Position numbers and translations under genes: made by a program. This document shows, piece by piece, positions 1 to 9,012 of a stretch of 64,000 nt of DNA. The DNA is from an alpha proteobacterium HIMB5 (GTDB lineage Bacteria; Pseudomonadota; Alphaproteobacteria; Pelagibacterales; Pelagibacteraceae), in assembly GCA_000299095.1 (NCBI GenBank), contig CP003809.1, positions 248,001-312,000 on the forward strand. Reading direction: 5' to 3'. Positions within the stretch are counted from its first letter, which is position 1. Each line of letters opens with the position of its first letter. The notes below the pieces were generated by a model. The model worked only from the letters and a program-made list of their open reading frames with translations. It was not told the DNA's origin and made no database searches.

Positions 1-215
1 ACTTAACAATCAATTCATATATTTCTTATGCAGACCATTATGCAGAAACTTTGGCAATCTGGAGAAAAGAATTTTTAAGAAAGTGGGATATTATTAAAAA
101 TCAAGGATTTGATCTGACGTTTAAAAGAATGTGGGAATTTTATCTATCTTATTGTGAAGCCGGATTTAAATCCAAAAATATTGATTTAATTCAATTTTCA
201 ATGCAGAATAAATAG
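1..215 (+). CDS. cfa: Cyclopropane-fatty-acyl-phospholipid synthase, C-terminal end (partial)
   Basis: The reading frame is open from base 3 to the TAG at 213-215 and gives about 70 residues. They match the end of the CFA synthase family: a Y-A-D-H-Y-A-E-T-L-x-x-W segment, then R-M-W-E-F-Y-L-x-Y-C-E-A-G-F. These enzymes use S-adenosylmethionine to methylenate double bonds of membrane phospholipid acyl chains. The SAM-binding part lies outside the window. It is followed within 12 bases by the DUF3833 lipoprotein gene, a pairing common in proteobacterial CFA/SDR clusters, so the two are probably co-transcribed. The family call is firm. The exact substrate or product (plain cyclopropane versus another methylated lipid) cannot be told from this fragment. 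Confidence 0.85.
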   Translation, partial: LTINSYISYADHYAETLAIWRKEFLRKWDIIKNQGFDLTFKRMWEFYLSYCEAGFKSKNIDLIQFSMQNK

Positions 216-226
216 CAGTGAATAAT

Positions 227-766
227 ATGAAAATAATTAAATCTATATCGTTGATAATTTTGGCATTCTTAATTACAAGTTGTTCAAATAATAGTGGAAT
301 GAAACCAGAAGATTTTAAAAATAAAGAGCCTAGATTAATTATTGAAGAATACCTAACAGGAAATGTGAAAGCCTGGGGTGTTTTGCAAAATAGATCAGGA
401 AAAGTAACAAGACAATTCTCTGCTGATTTAGATGGCACATGGGATGGAAAACAATTAATTTTAAAAGAAAAATTTAATTGGGATGATGGTGAAGTTCAAA
501 ACCGTGAGTGGACAATTACTAAAATAGATGATCATAATTATGAAGGTACAGCAGGAGATGTTGTTGGAAAAGCAATAGGGTATTCTTATGGACCTGCATT
601 TAAATTTGAATATGTTTTGTTAGTTCCTGTTAAGGGAAAAGAATTAAAAATTACATTCGATGATTGGATTTTCAAGCAGGATGAAAGAGTTGCTATCAAC
701 AGAGCAACAATGACAAAGTTTGGATTTAAGGTAGCTGAGCTTACTGTTGTATTTGTAAAAGATTAA
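227..766 (+). CDS. DUF3833 family lipoprotein
   Basis: The protein is 179 residues from the ATG at 227; an in-frame GTG lies at 218. The N-terminus is a lipoprotein signal with a hydrophobic stretch ending L-I-T-S-C, placing the lipidated Cys at about residue 19. The rest matches the DUF3833 family: G-x-V-K-A-W-G-V-L-Q-N-R-S-G-K-V near residue 50 and a D-D-W-I-F near the end. The molecular function of the family is unknown. It sits immediately after cfa and converges on an SDR gene, which suggests a role at the membrane in fatty-acid modification or membrane stress. That role is inference. Its stop abuts the stop of the SDR gene with no terminator space. Confidence 0.85.
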   Translation: MKIIKSISLIILAFLITSCSNNSGMKPEDFKNKEPRLIIEEYLTGNVKAWGVLQNRSGKVTRQFSADLDGTWDGKQLILKEKFNWDDGEVQNREWTITKIDDHNYEGTAGDVVGKAIGYSYGPAFKFEYVLLVPVKGKELKITFDDWIFKQDERVAINRATMTKFGFKVAELTVVFVKD

Positions 767-1525
767 TTACTTTTTTTGATGCTTAGTCATCTTTCCTACT
801 AATTTAAAATAAAGTTTACTTGGAAGAAAACTAAAGAACTTTAAAGTTAATGTAAGTGCTTTAGGAAAATGTATTTCAAAAACATTTTTATTAATTAAAC
901 CATCATAAATTTGATCAGCAGCAAATTCAGATGTTTTTAAAAATGGCATTTTAAAATCATTTTTATCTGTCATAGGTGTTTTGATAAAACCGGGAGAAAC
1001 TAAACAAACTCGTACGTTATATCTTTTAAAATCAAAATATAAACTTTCTGCTAAATTATTTAGTGCTGATTTTGATGGTCCATAGCCTGTTGAATTAGGT
1101 AATCCTCTATAACCAGCAATAGATGAAACTATAGTTATTGTACCTTTTTTTCTTTCTCTATAATATTGCTCAACCGCTTTAATAGAATTTACTGTTCCAA
1201 AAAAATTTACTTTGAAAACATCTTCCATTTGCTCAACATCAATTTCTTTTTCTTTTTTTGGGTTCCATGTGCCAGTAGAAAAAAAACATATATCAATATT
1301 TTCAAACTTAGTTTTTATTTGATTAAAAACTTCTATACATTTTGTTTTATCTGTTACGTCTAAAGGAAATGAAAAGATATTTTCATAATTTTTTGAAAGC
1401 TCATCTAAAAGCTCAACTCTTCTTGCAGATATAGCAACATTCCAATTTTTTTCTGCAAATTTAATTGCTAAAGCTTTCCCAATTCCTGTACTGCCTCCGG
1501 TTATCCAAATAGTTTTTTTATTCAT
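767..1525 (-). CDS. Short-chain dehydrogenase/reductase (SDR)
   Basis: The protein is 252 residues and is a classical SDR. The N-terminal nucleotide-binding motif T-G-G-S-T-G-I-G is at residues 9-16, the catalytic Ser at about 135, and the Tyr-x-x-x-Lys pair at Y148 and K152. An Asn-Ala-Gly-type stretch is replaced by S-T-G around residue 83. The Arg pair at 35-36 after the second beta strand favours NADP(H), although this was not tested. The substrate is unknown. Co-location with cfa, DUF3833 and TspO resembles SDR genes found in alphaproteobacterial lipid or photo-oxidative stress clusters. It starts 24 bases from the divergent tspO start, so the two promoters must overlap. Confidence 0.85.
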   Translation of the reverse strand: MNKKTIWITGGSTGIGKALAIKFAEKNWNVAISARRVELLDELSKNYENIFSFPLDVTDKTKCIEVFNQIKTKFENIDICFFSTGTWNPKKEKEIDVEQMEDVFKVNFFGTVNSIKAVEQYYRERKKGTITIVSSIAGYRGLPNSTGYGPSKSALNNLAESLYFDFKRYNVRVCLVSPGFIKTPMTDKNDFKMPFLKTSEFAADQIYDGLINKNVFEIHFPKALTLTLKFFSFLPSKLYFKLVGKMTKHQKK

Positions 1526-1549
1526 GATATAAAGTTGTATAATACTAAT

Positions 1550-2017
1550 ATGTTAAAAAATAAATTATTAACATTTATTTTATTTTTAATTGTTACTTTT
1601 TCAGCGTCATTTATTGGTGGAATTGTATCAATATATTACAAGGATCCTTGGTATTCTCTTTTAACAAAACCATCATTTAATCCTCCAGATTGGATTTTTG
1701 CACCAGTTTGGACAACACTCTATCTAATGATGACATTTTCAATTTGGATTTTTTGGCATAGTAAAAGAAAAGAAATACAAACGGTTTATATTTATTTTAT
1801 TCACATAGTTGTGAATACAACTTGGACTATAGTATTTTTTCTTTTGCACAATTTAGTTCTGGCTGCAGTTATATTAGCCTTATTAATTATCATGATCATT
1901 GTAATGATTTGTAGATTTAAAAGTGTCAATTTGATCAGTGTATATTTAATGATTCCATATTTACTTTGGTGCTTATATGCCTTAATTCTTAATGTAAGCT
2001 TAATTAATTTGAATTAA
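1550..2017 (+). CDS. tspO: TspO/MBR family tryptophan-rich membrane protein
   Basis: The protein is 155 residues from the ATG at 1550; an in-frame TTG lies upstream at 1535. It has five hydrophobic segments and the family signature W-Y-x-x-L-x-K-P-x-x-x-P-P-x-W-x-F-x-P-V-W-T after the first one, with many Trp and aromatic residues. TspO proteins bind porphyrins and, in Rhodobacter, modulate light- and oxygen-dependent gene expression. The ligand here is unknown. Only 2 bases separate its stop from the FAD oxidoreductase start, so the two are probably one transcript. Light or redox stress is a plausible shared theme with the neighbouring lipid genes, but that is inference. Confidence 0.88.
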   Translation: MLKNKLLTFILFLIVTFSASFIGGIVSIYYKDPWYSLLTKPSFNPPDWIFAPVWTTLYLMMTFSIWIFWHSKRKEIQTVYIYFIHIVVNTTWTIVFFLLHNLVLAAVILALLIIMIIVMICRFKSVNLISVYLMIPYLLWCLYALILNVSLINLN

Positions 2018-2019
2018 AA

Positions 2020-3123
2020 ATGGATGATGTAGTAATAGTTGGTGGTGGAATAATTGGAGCAGCTACTGCTTATTTTTTATCAAAAGAAGGTAGAAAAGTT
2101 AAAGTAATAGAAAGAGACCCAACTTATAAAACAGCATCTTTCCCTTTGTCCCTAGGAGGTTTTAGAAGACAATTTTTTCAAAAAGAAAATATTTTATTAG
2201 GTAAGTTTGCTAGAGATTTTGTTTTTCAAATACCAGAACTATTAAAAACTGAAAAGAATCCTAATCCAACAGCAAGTATGGTTACAAATGGATATTTACT
2301 AATGTTTGGAAAAGAGCACGCAGAAGAACAGTACAAAGCTTTAGAAAATCATAAAGCGTGCGATGCAGGCACTAAAAATATTGAAGGATCAGATTTATCT
2401 AATTATTTTCCATATATGGTTAATGATGATATTGAAACCGCAACCTTCACAGATAATAAAAGCGAAGGTTGGATAGATCCTTTTTTGTTCCACAGCGCCT
2501 TAAAGAGTAAAGCAATTGAATTGGGAGCTGAATTTATTAAGGGAGATGTTAAATCTCTTTCAGAAATAAAGGCTAAAACTATAGTTTCCGCTGCTGGCTG
2601 TTGGACCAAAGAATTACTTGAGGATATACCTGTTGAACCACAAAAACATACTGTCTTTAGAGTTAAATGCCCTAAGCATATTCCAGAAATGCCTTTGTGT
2701 GGGGATTTAACAACAGGAGTTTATTGGAGACCTGAAGGAAAAGAATATTTAGCGGGATCGCCAAAATCAGTTTTTGATGCAGATGATTTAGAACCAGCAT
2801 GGGATGATTTTGAAGAATATGTTTGGCCAGCTCTAGCAAAAAGAATGCCAGCTTTTGAAGAATTAAAATTGACTGGTGGATGGGCAGGTTATTATGATTG
2901 CAATAGATTGGATAACAATGCTGTCGTAGGGAAACACCCAAAGTTTGATAATGTTTATCTTGCTACAGGTTTTACTGGTAGAGGATTAATGCAAGCTCCT
3001 GGTATTGGAAGAGCATTAACAGAATTAATAACTACAGGCGCATACCAATCCATTGATATAAGCAATATGGCTGTTGAAAGAGTTTTAGGTAAAGAAGCAA
3101 GACACGAACCTTACGTACTATAA
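2020..3123 (+). CDS. FAD-dependent oxidoreductase, D-amino-acid/sarcosine oxidase (DAO) family
   Basis: The protein is 367 residues. The N-terminal V-V-I-V-G-G-G-I-I-G-A-A-T-A Rossmann motif (residues 4-17) and E31 of the FAD-ribose site are clear. A second dinucleotide-related A-T-G-F-T-G-R-G-L-M-Q-A-P-G-I-G stretch lies near residues 314-329, typical of DAO/FOXRED1-like enzymes. These enzymes oxidise secondary or primary amines such as sarcosine, dimethylglycine, glycine or D-amino acids. Substrate specificity cannot be read from the sequence. It lies 10 kb from a creatinase gene, and sarcosine is the creatinase product, which makes sarcosine worth testing. The gene converges on selO with a 2-base gap. 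Confidence 0.8.
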   Translation: MDDVVIVGGGIIGAATAYFLSKEGRKVKVIERDPTYKTASFPLSLGGFRRQFFQKENILLGKFARDFVFQIPELLKTEKNPNPTASMVTNGYLLMFGKEHAEEQYKALENHKACDAGTKNIEGSDLSNYFPYMVNDDIETATFTDNKSEGWIDPFLFHSALKSKAIELGAEFIKGDVKSLSEIKAKTIVSAAGCWTKELLEDIPVEPQKHTVFRVKCPKHIPEMPLCGDLTTGVYWRPEGKEYLAGSPKSVFDADDLEPAWDDFEEYVWPALAKRMPAFEELKLTGGWAGYYDCNRLDNNAVVGKHPKFDNVYLATGFTGRGLMQAPGIGRALTELITTGAYQSIDISNMAVERVLGKEARHEPYVL

Positions 3124-3125
3124 AT

Positions 3126-4574
3126 TTAAGTTCCACAAAACGTTCTATAATTTTTATTTTCTGGTCCAGGATTAATGAATTCTAAACCTTGATCATTAAT
3201 TTCGTATGGTTGTTCAATAACATTTAATAGTTTCCTTAGAAGTTCTAATTTACCTTCGTTTGCCTTCTCTAAAGCTTTCTCGACATGATAATTTCTTGGA
3301 ATAAATATAGGATTATTTTTTCTCATTAGTTCAAGCTGATTATCATTTGGAGATACATTAGCTTTTAATCTTTTTAACCATTTTTTTTTCCATTTTGTAA
3401 ATTCATCCTGCATATAACTTTCATTTTCATCAATTTTAATTTTCATTAAATGACAAAAGGTATTTGTAAAATCTAATTTTTGTATCTCCATAACATTATA
3501 TAATTCATTAATAAGATCTGTGTCTGAACTCTCTTCACCAAACATACCTAGTTTATCTCTCATCATGTTTAACCACTTTCTTTGATATTTATTTTCAAAT
3601 TTATCAATAACTTCAGTTGCTAACTCTATGGCTTTATTTTCATTTTCATCAATTAATGGAAGCAAACACTCAGCAAATCTTGTAATATTCCATTTTGTAA
3701 TTTTTGGTTGGTTTGAAAAAGAGTATCTTCCAAATTGATCTATTGAACTAAATACTGTGTTGGAATTATATGTATCCATAAAAGCACAAGGTCCAAAATC
3801 AATACTTTCACCAGATACTGACATATTATCAGTATTCATTACCCCATGAATAAATCCTACTCTCATCCAATTGATTACTAAATTTATTTGTTTCTCCATT
3901 AGTACTTTTAAAAGTTCTAACGCTTTATTTTTTTCATTTTTAATATTTGGATAGTGTCTATCAATTACATAGTCTACAAGAATTTCTAACTCATCTTTTT
4001 TTTGTCTGGCAGCAATATATTGAAAAGTTCCAACTCTTATATGGCTTGATGCAATTCTAGTAAGAATGGCTCCTTTCAAAACTTCCTCTCGAAAAACTTC
4101 TTCTCCAGTTTTTACCACCGCAAGACTTCTCGTAGTAGGAATATCTAAGAAGTGTAAAGCTTCACTTATAATATATTCTCTTAACATTGGTCCAAGAGCA
4201 GCTCTACCATCACCACTTCTTGAAAAAGAAGTTTTGCCTGAACCTTTGAATTGAATATCAAATCTTTCATTAGATTTAGAAATATGTTCTCCGATTAATA
4301 CAGCTCGTCCATCACCTAACATTGTAAAATGACCAAATTGATGACCAGCATAAGCTTGAGCTATTGAATTGCTACCTTTGGGTAAATCGTTGCCTGAAAG
4401 AGTATGAGAAATTTCATTTTTATTTAAATCTGAAAAATCTAAACTTAAGTTTTTAGCTAAATTCTCATTAAGCAGTATTAACTCTGGTTTTTTTACAGGA
4501 ACAGGATCTATTTCCTCTCTAAATGATTTAGGTAGTTTGTAGTAAGAATTATCAAAATGCCATCCAATGGTCAT
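3126..4574 (-). CDS. selO: SelO protein adenylyltransferase (YdiU/UPF0061 family)
   Basis: The protein is 482 residues, the usual bacterial length. Hallmarks are A-Y-A-G-H-Q-F-G-x-F-x-x-x-L-G-D-G-R-A near residues 73-91, Q-F-K-G-S-G-K-T-x-F-S-R-x-G-D-G-R-A-A-L-G-P-M-L-R-E near residues 107-133, G-V-M-N-T-D-N-M and D-F-G-P-C-A-F-M-D in the kinase-like active site, and a C-terminal T-F-C-G-T. SelO is a pseudokinase-fold enzyme that transfers AMP from ATP to Ser, Thr or Tyr of proteins and is linked to redox stress. The Cys four residues before the end corresponds to selenocysteine in vertebrate homologues. It lies 6 bases after fdhA on the same strand, so it may be the last gene of the formate operon. 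Confidence 0.93.
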   Translation of the reverse strand: MTIGWHFDNSYYKLPKSFREEIDPVPVKKPELILLNENLAKNLSLDFSDLNKNEISHTLSGNDLPKGSNSIAQAYAGHQFGHFTMLGDGRAVLIGEHISKSNERFDIQFKGSGKTSFSRSGDGRAALGPMLREYIISEALHFLDIPTTRSLAVVKTGEEVFREEVLKGAILTRIASSHIRVGTFQYIAARQKKDELEILVDYVIDRHYPNIKNEKNKALELLKVLMEKQINLVINWMRVGFIHGVMNTDNMSVSGESIDFGPCAFMDTYNSNTVFSSIDQFGRYSFSNQPKITKWNITRFAECLLPLIDENENKAIELATEVIDKFENKYQRKWLNMMRDKLGMFGEESSDTDLINELYNVMEIQKLDFTNTFCHLMKIKIDENESYMQDEFTKWKKKWLKRLKANVSPNDNQLELMRKNNPIFIPRNYHVEKALEKANEGKLELLRKLLNVIEQPYEINDQGLEFINPGPENKNYRTFCGT

Positions 4575-4580
4575 TTTAAT

Positions 4581-7349
4581 CTAAACAACTTCAGCTTGGT
4601 TATCTTTCGGTTTTACTTCTGTTTTAAATTGATTTGAAATTTTTTGAACTTCTACTGAAGAAACCTTATATTCTGCACACATAGTTTCTTCATCCTTACC
4701 ATGACCAGTAACCATATTAACCATGTGTTCTGGGAAATGGAAAGTCGTGAAAACAATACCTTCTTTAACTTTATCTGTAACTTCAACTTTTAGAGCAACT
4801 TCTCCTCTTCCAGAATACAATCTTCCAATATCACCAGTATTTAAATCTCTTCTTTCAGCATCTTTCGGATGTATTAAAAGAACATCTTTATCAACGATAT
4901 TAATATTACTTGTTCTTCTTGTCATTGTTGCAGCATTATAATGCTGTAAAACTCTACTTGTTGTCAGAATTAATGGATAATCTTTTTGATTAGCTTCAAT
5001 TTCACTAGATTCTTTCCAATCAAAGTTTTTCAATCTACCTTTACCTAATTTAAATGTTTCTTGGTGAAGGATTTGCGTATCGGTTCCATCTTCTTGTACA
5101 GGCCATTGTAAGCCTAATTTACCCAATCTTTCTCTAGTTACACCTTTGAAGAAAGGAACCACATCTGCTATTTCAGAAAGAACTTGATCAGCATCATAAG
5201 TTGGTTGATCATAACCAAGTTTTTGCATCATTTCAGTTACTATTAAACCATCTGGTTTTGTACCAGGTAGAGGAGGTACAGCTCTGTTTACTCTTTGTAT
5301 TCTTCTCTCAGTGTTTGTAAATGTTCCGTCTTTTTCTAAAAAAGTTGTGCCTGGTAAAACTACAGTTGCAAGTTTTGCTGTTTCACTCATAAATATTTCT
5401 TGAACAACTAATAGCTCTAAAGAATTCATTGCTTCTATTACATGTGCACTGTTTGGGTCTGTTTGCACTATATCTTCTCCTATAATCCAAACTGCTTTTA
5501 AATCTTTTTTAATTGCTGCCTCAAACATTTGTGGAATTTTCAATCCAGCTTTAGTTGGATGAACAGCACCATATTTTTCTGTATAAAATTTTTGATTATC
5601 TTTATCAGCAACTTCAAAATAACCCGCACCTTGATGAGGTTGGCAACCCATGTCAGCTGCACCTTGAACATTGTTTTGACCTCTTAAAGGATTTACACCA
5701 ACTCCTTTTCTTCCAATGTTACCAGTGATCATTGCAAGATCAGCAATTAACATTACAGTTTTAGAACCTTGTTCGTGCTCAGTAACACCTAAGCCGTGGA
5801 ACTCCATAGAGTTTCTCGCAGTAGCATATGCTATTGCAGCCTCTTTAACTAATTGTTTATCAACACCTGCTACTTTTGCTAATTGATCAACATCTTGTCT
5901 TTCAATTTCTTTTAAGAATTTGTCAAAACCTTCTGTTCTATCTCTTACAAAATCTTCATTATAAAGTTTTGATTTAACGATAAAGTGCAACATCATATTT
6001 AAAACAGCAACATTTGTTCCTGGTCTTAATTTGATATGGTAGTCAGCGAGTTTTGCTAACTCTGTGGTAACAGGATCTAAAACAATAAGTTTTTTACCTT
6101 TCATTACTTGTTGTTTAATTTTAGCTCCAGTAACTGGATGAGCATTCGTTGGGTTTGCTCCAATCACTAAAAATAAATCAGCATAAAAAATGTCTTCAGT
6201 AGAATTAGTTGCCGCTCCAGTACCAAAAGTTTGTTGCATTCCCCAAGCTGTTGGTGAGTGACAAATTCTTGCACAACAATCAACACTGTTTGTACCAATC
6301 GCTGCTCTAATCATTTTTTGGAAAACATAGTTTTCTTCATTTGTACATCTTGCAGACGAAATACCAGCTACTGCGTCTGGGCCATCTTTTTTTACTATTC
6401 TATCTAATTCTTTTTTAATAAAGTCATATGCTTCATCCCAAGAAGCTTCTTCAAATTTTCCATTTCTTTTAATAAGTGGAGATTTTAACCTATCTGGGTG
6501 ATCATAAAACCCAAATGCATATCTACCTTTTATACATGTATGACCTGCATTAACTTCAGTTTGTTTAGGTGTATCTATTGCAACAACTTTATCATCTTTA
6601 ATTGATGCTTCTAGGTTACAACCAACACCACAGTATGAGCAAGTAGTTCTTACTTTTTTGTCTACAGCAGCCGATTTAGATTGAAAGACATCTGAAATTG
6701 CATCAGTTGGGCATGTGTGAGCACAAGCACCACATGATACACAAGAAGAGTCACCAAATAACATGTCATTATCAGTAGTAATTCTTGACTCAAAACCTCT
6801 GCCACTCATTGTTAAAACAAAAGATCCTTGAATTTCATCACAGGCTCTTACGCATCTTCCACAATTAATACAGTTGTCTAAATTCATTCTCATATAGTCA
6901 TGAGAAGTGTCTCTAGGAGTGCCTTTGTGTTGTTTAGGATTATTGTATCTATGATCACTTATACCAAGGTCATTAGCCACAGTTTGTAATTCACAATTAT
7001 TATTAACTTCACAGGTATTACATTCCATAGGGTGATCTGTAAGCACTAATTCTACAATGTTTTTTCTTAAACTTGTTAATGCTTCATTGCTTGTAAAAAT
7101 ATGTTGATTTTCAGCTACAGGAGTATGACATGAAGCAACTATTCTAGTTGGGCCATCTTTTTCTAATGCTACTTCAACTGAACAAACTCTACATGCACCG
7201 TATGGAGCTAAATTAGGATCATCGCATAATGTTGGAACTTTTTTTTCACCAACATAACTTTTTACAAACTTTAATATAGATGTATGGTTTGGACCAATTT
7301 CGTATGGTTTCCCATCTATATATGCAATTTTTCTTTTCTCTGAACTCAT
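4581..7349 (-). CDS. fdhA: NAD-linked formate dehydrogenase, molybdenum alpha subunit
   Basis: The protein is 922 residues. Domains in order: a [2Fe-2S] ferredoxin domain (C42, C53, C56, C74), a His-Cys3 cluster motif (H106, C110, C113, C119), two [4Fe-4S] motifs (C160/163/166/170 and C203/206/209/213), the molybdopterin-domain [4Fe-4S] motif (C237, C240, C244, C272) and the molybdopterin dinucleotide-binding regions. The active-site stretch C-C-A-R-I-C-H-S-P places the Mo-ligand Cys at 363 and His at 364, so this is a Cys enzyme, not selenocysteine. It oxidises formate to CO2 and passes electrons through the cluster chain to the FMN/NAD subunit encoded just upstream. Its ATG overlaps the fdhB stop by one base (TAATG). 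Confidence 0.95.
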   Translation of the reverse strand: MSSEKRKIAYIDGKPYEIGPNHTSILKFVKSYVGEKKVPTLCDDPNLAPYGACRVCSVEVALEKDGPTRIVASCHTPVAENQHIFTSNEALTSLRKNIVELVLTDHPMECNTCEVNNNCELQTVANDLGISDHRYNNPKQHKGTPRDTSHDYMRMNLDNCINCGRCVRACDEIQGSFVLTMSGRGFESRITTDNDMLFGDSSCVSCGACAHTCPTDAISDVFQSKSAAVDKKVRTTCSYCGVGCNLEASIKDDKVVAIDTPKQTEVNAGHTCIKGRYAFGFYDHPDRLKSPLIKRNGKFEEASWDEAYDFIKKELDRIVKKDGPDAVAGISSARCTNEENYVFQKMIRAAIGTNSVDCCARICHSPTAWGMQQTFGTGAATNSTEDIFYADLFLVIGANPTNAHPVTGAKIKQQVMKGKKLIVLDPVTTELAKLADYHIKLRPGTNVAVLNMMLHFIVKSKLYNEDFVRDRTEGFDKFLKEIERQDVDQLAKVAGVDKQLVKEAAIAYATARNSMEFHGLGVTEHEQGSKTVMLIADLAMITGNIGRKGVGVNPLRGQNNVQGAADMGCQPHQGAGYFEVADKDNQKFYTEKYGAVHPTKAGLKIPQMFEAAIKKDLKAVWIIGEDIVQTDPNSAHVIEAMNSLELLVVQEIFMSETAKLATVVLPGTTFLEKDGTFTNTERRIQRVNRAVPPLPGTKPDGLIVTEMMQKLGYDQPTYDADQVLSEIADVVPFFKGVTRERLGKLGLQWPVQEDGTDTQILHQETFKLGKGRLKNFDWKESSEIEANQKDYPLILTTSRVLQHYNAATMTRRTSNINIVDKDVLLIHPKDAERRDLNTGDIGRLYSGRGEVALKVEVTDKVKEGIVFTTFHFPEHMVNMVTGHGKDEETMCAEYKVSSVEVQKISNQFKTEVKPKDNQAEVV

Positions 7350-9004
7350 TAGTTGTCTTTAACTATATCATCTTTTAGCTCATCGCCAAAATATTTTAAA
7401 ATATTCATTATCGGAGTGGGGATTGCTCCACATAAAGCACATAAACATCCCTTCTGCATAGTAACCAACAATTCATTCAATAATTTCAAAGGTATCTTTG
7501 CAGTCTTTTTCTTTGCTTGGTCAAACATTTCTTTACCTCTATAAGAACCAAGTCTACCCGGAAAACATTTTCCACAAGACTCCTCTGCAGAAAATTCAAA
7601 TAGATGGTGAATATATTCTGCCATAGAAAAATCTTTAGGAATACTTACTACACTTGCATGTCCAAGCATAAAACCTGCTGAAGTAAATTCTTGGAAATCT
7701 AAGTTTAATTCATCAATTTTTGATAAAGGCACCACACCACCTAAAGGACCACCAATTTGAAAAGCTTTAATTTCTTCTTTGTAACCACCACCAATTTCTT
7801 CAAATACTTTTTTCATTGGCGTACCCATATCTATTTCATAAACCCCAGGATTATTAAAAAAACTATCTAGACATACAAGTTTTGTTCCAGCAGATTTTTT
7901 GTTTCCAATTGATGAAAATTTTTCTGAACCATTTAATAAAATTCCAGTTGCGGCAGCTAAAGTTTCAACATTGTTAACTACAGTTGGTTTTTTGTATAAT
8001 CCCTCTGTAACTGGAAATGGCGGTCTTACATCAACTTCAGCTCTTCTACCTTCTATTGATGCAATCAATGCAGTTTCTTCACCACAAATATAAGCTCCCT
8101 GACCAATGCAAATATTTAAATCAAAGTTAAAATTAGTTCCAAGAATATTTTCACCTAATAAATTGTTGCTCTTTAATTCATTAATACAACCATTTATAGC
8201 TTCAATAGATTTTGGATATTCACCTCTAATATATAAAACTCCCTCATCACTGCCAATAACATATCCACAAATGATCATACCGAACAAAACTTTTAAAGGT
8301 TGATCTTCTAATAAATATCTATCTGAAAACGCACCAGAATCTCCTTCATCGGCATTACAAACTACATATTTTTTTTCTGAATTTGCTTTGCTGCAGAAAT
8401 CCCATTTCATTCCAGTAGGAAAACCAGCGCCACCTCTACCTGTAAGATTAGAATCTAGTAATGATTTAATAATTGTTTTTTTATCAGTACTTAAAAATTT
8501 TGATAAATTTTCTTTTACTTGATCTATAGTTGATAGTTTATCATCCATTAAAAAACTTGTAGTAGCGTAGCTTTTAGAATGAAATTTTTCTTGCTTGATA
8601 TTTTCGCCTTTTAAAATTTGATCAATTTTTTCTATGTCTTTTCCGGCATAATTCTCACCATCATAATGAAACGCATTGTTTTCATAACAGTGGCCAAGAC
8701 AAAACATTTCTCCGACTTTATCTTCACCTAATTTTTCTTGTAGTTTCTTTTTTAATGGTTCTTGTGTACCTGAACACATACAAGCACTTCCATTACAAAC
8801 AAATGCTTTTTTTTCTCTATGTGAAGGCCTTAAAAATTCATAAAAACTTTCTGCACCATGAATTGTTGATACACCCATGTTGTATTGTTTTGCAATTTCC
8901 TGACTATTTTGTGAGTTATGATTTAAAGTATTTTCTGAAATTTTTTTGAATAGATTGTCCTTAAGACCAATTCTTCCAGATAAATTACTTATATTTTTTG
9001 ACAT
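7349..9004 (-). CDS. fdhB: Formate dehydrogenase beta subunit (NuoE-NuoF fusion, FMN and NAD binding)
   Basis: The protein is 551 residues. Residues about 20-135 form a NuoE-like thioredoxin-fold [2Fe-2S] domain (C70, C75, C102, C106). Residues about 165-551 are NuoF-like: the G-R-G-G-A-G-F-P-T-G-x-K-W FMN/NADH motif at 189-201 and an acidic N-A-D-E-G-D-S-G-A-F stretch at 217-226. It accepts electrons from FdhA and reduces NAD+ in the cytoplasm. Oddity: the [4Fe-4S] motif expected as E-S-C-G-x-C-x-P-C-R reads E-S-C-G-K-C-F-P-G-R, so the third Cys is G483. The later ligand region reads G-C-L-C-A-L-C-G, with two more Cys than usual. The cluster may be rewired. The functional call is firm; the cluster type is open. 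Confidence 0.93.
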   Translation of the reverse strand: MSKNISNLSGRIGLKDNLFKKISENTLNHNSQNSQEIAKQYNMGVSTIHGAESFYEFLRPSHREKKAFVCNGSACMCSGTQEPLKKKLQEKLGEDKVGEMFCLGHCYENNAFHYDGENYAGKDIEKIDQILKGENIKQEKFHSKSYATTSFLMDDKLSTIDQVKENLSKFLSTDKKTIIKSLLDSNLTGRGGAGFPTGMKWDFCSKANSEKKYVVCNADEGDSGAFSDRYLLEDQPLKVLFGMIICGYVIGSDEGVLYIRGEYPKSIEAINGCINELKSNNLLGENILGTNFNFDLNICIGQGAYICGEETALIASIEGRRAEVDVRPPFPVTEGLYKKPTVVNNVETLAAATGILLNGSEKFSSIGNKKSAGTKLVCLDSFFNNPGVYEIDMGTPMKKVFEEIGGGYKEEIKAFQIGGPLGGVVPLSKIDELNLDFQEFTSAGFMLGHASVVSIPKDFSMAEYIHHLFEFSAEESCGKCFPGRLGSYRGKEMFDQAKKKTAKIPLKLLNELLVTMQKGCLCALCGAIPTPIMNILKYFGDELKDDIVKDN

Positions 9005-9012
9005 AATCTTCG

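Noticed and set aside
2020..3123. ThiO glycine oxidase for the thiSG pathway
   Set aside because: It is 49 kb away and shows only general DAO-family features. The substrate cannot be assigned.
7349..7600. Sequencing-error frameshift in fdhB
   Set aside because: The frame is intact across the unusual Cys region. Only one residue differs from the family pattern, so I report it as an observation instead.
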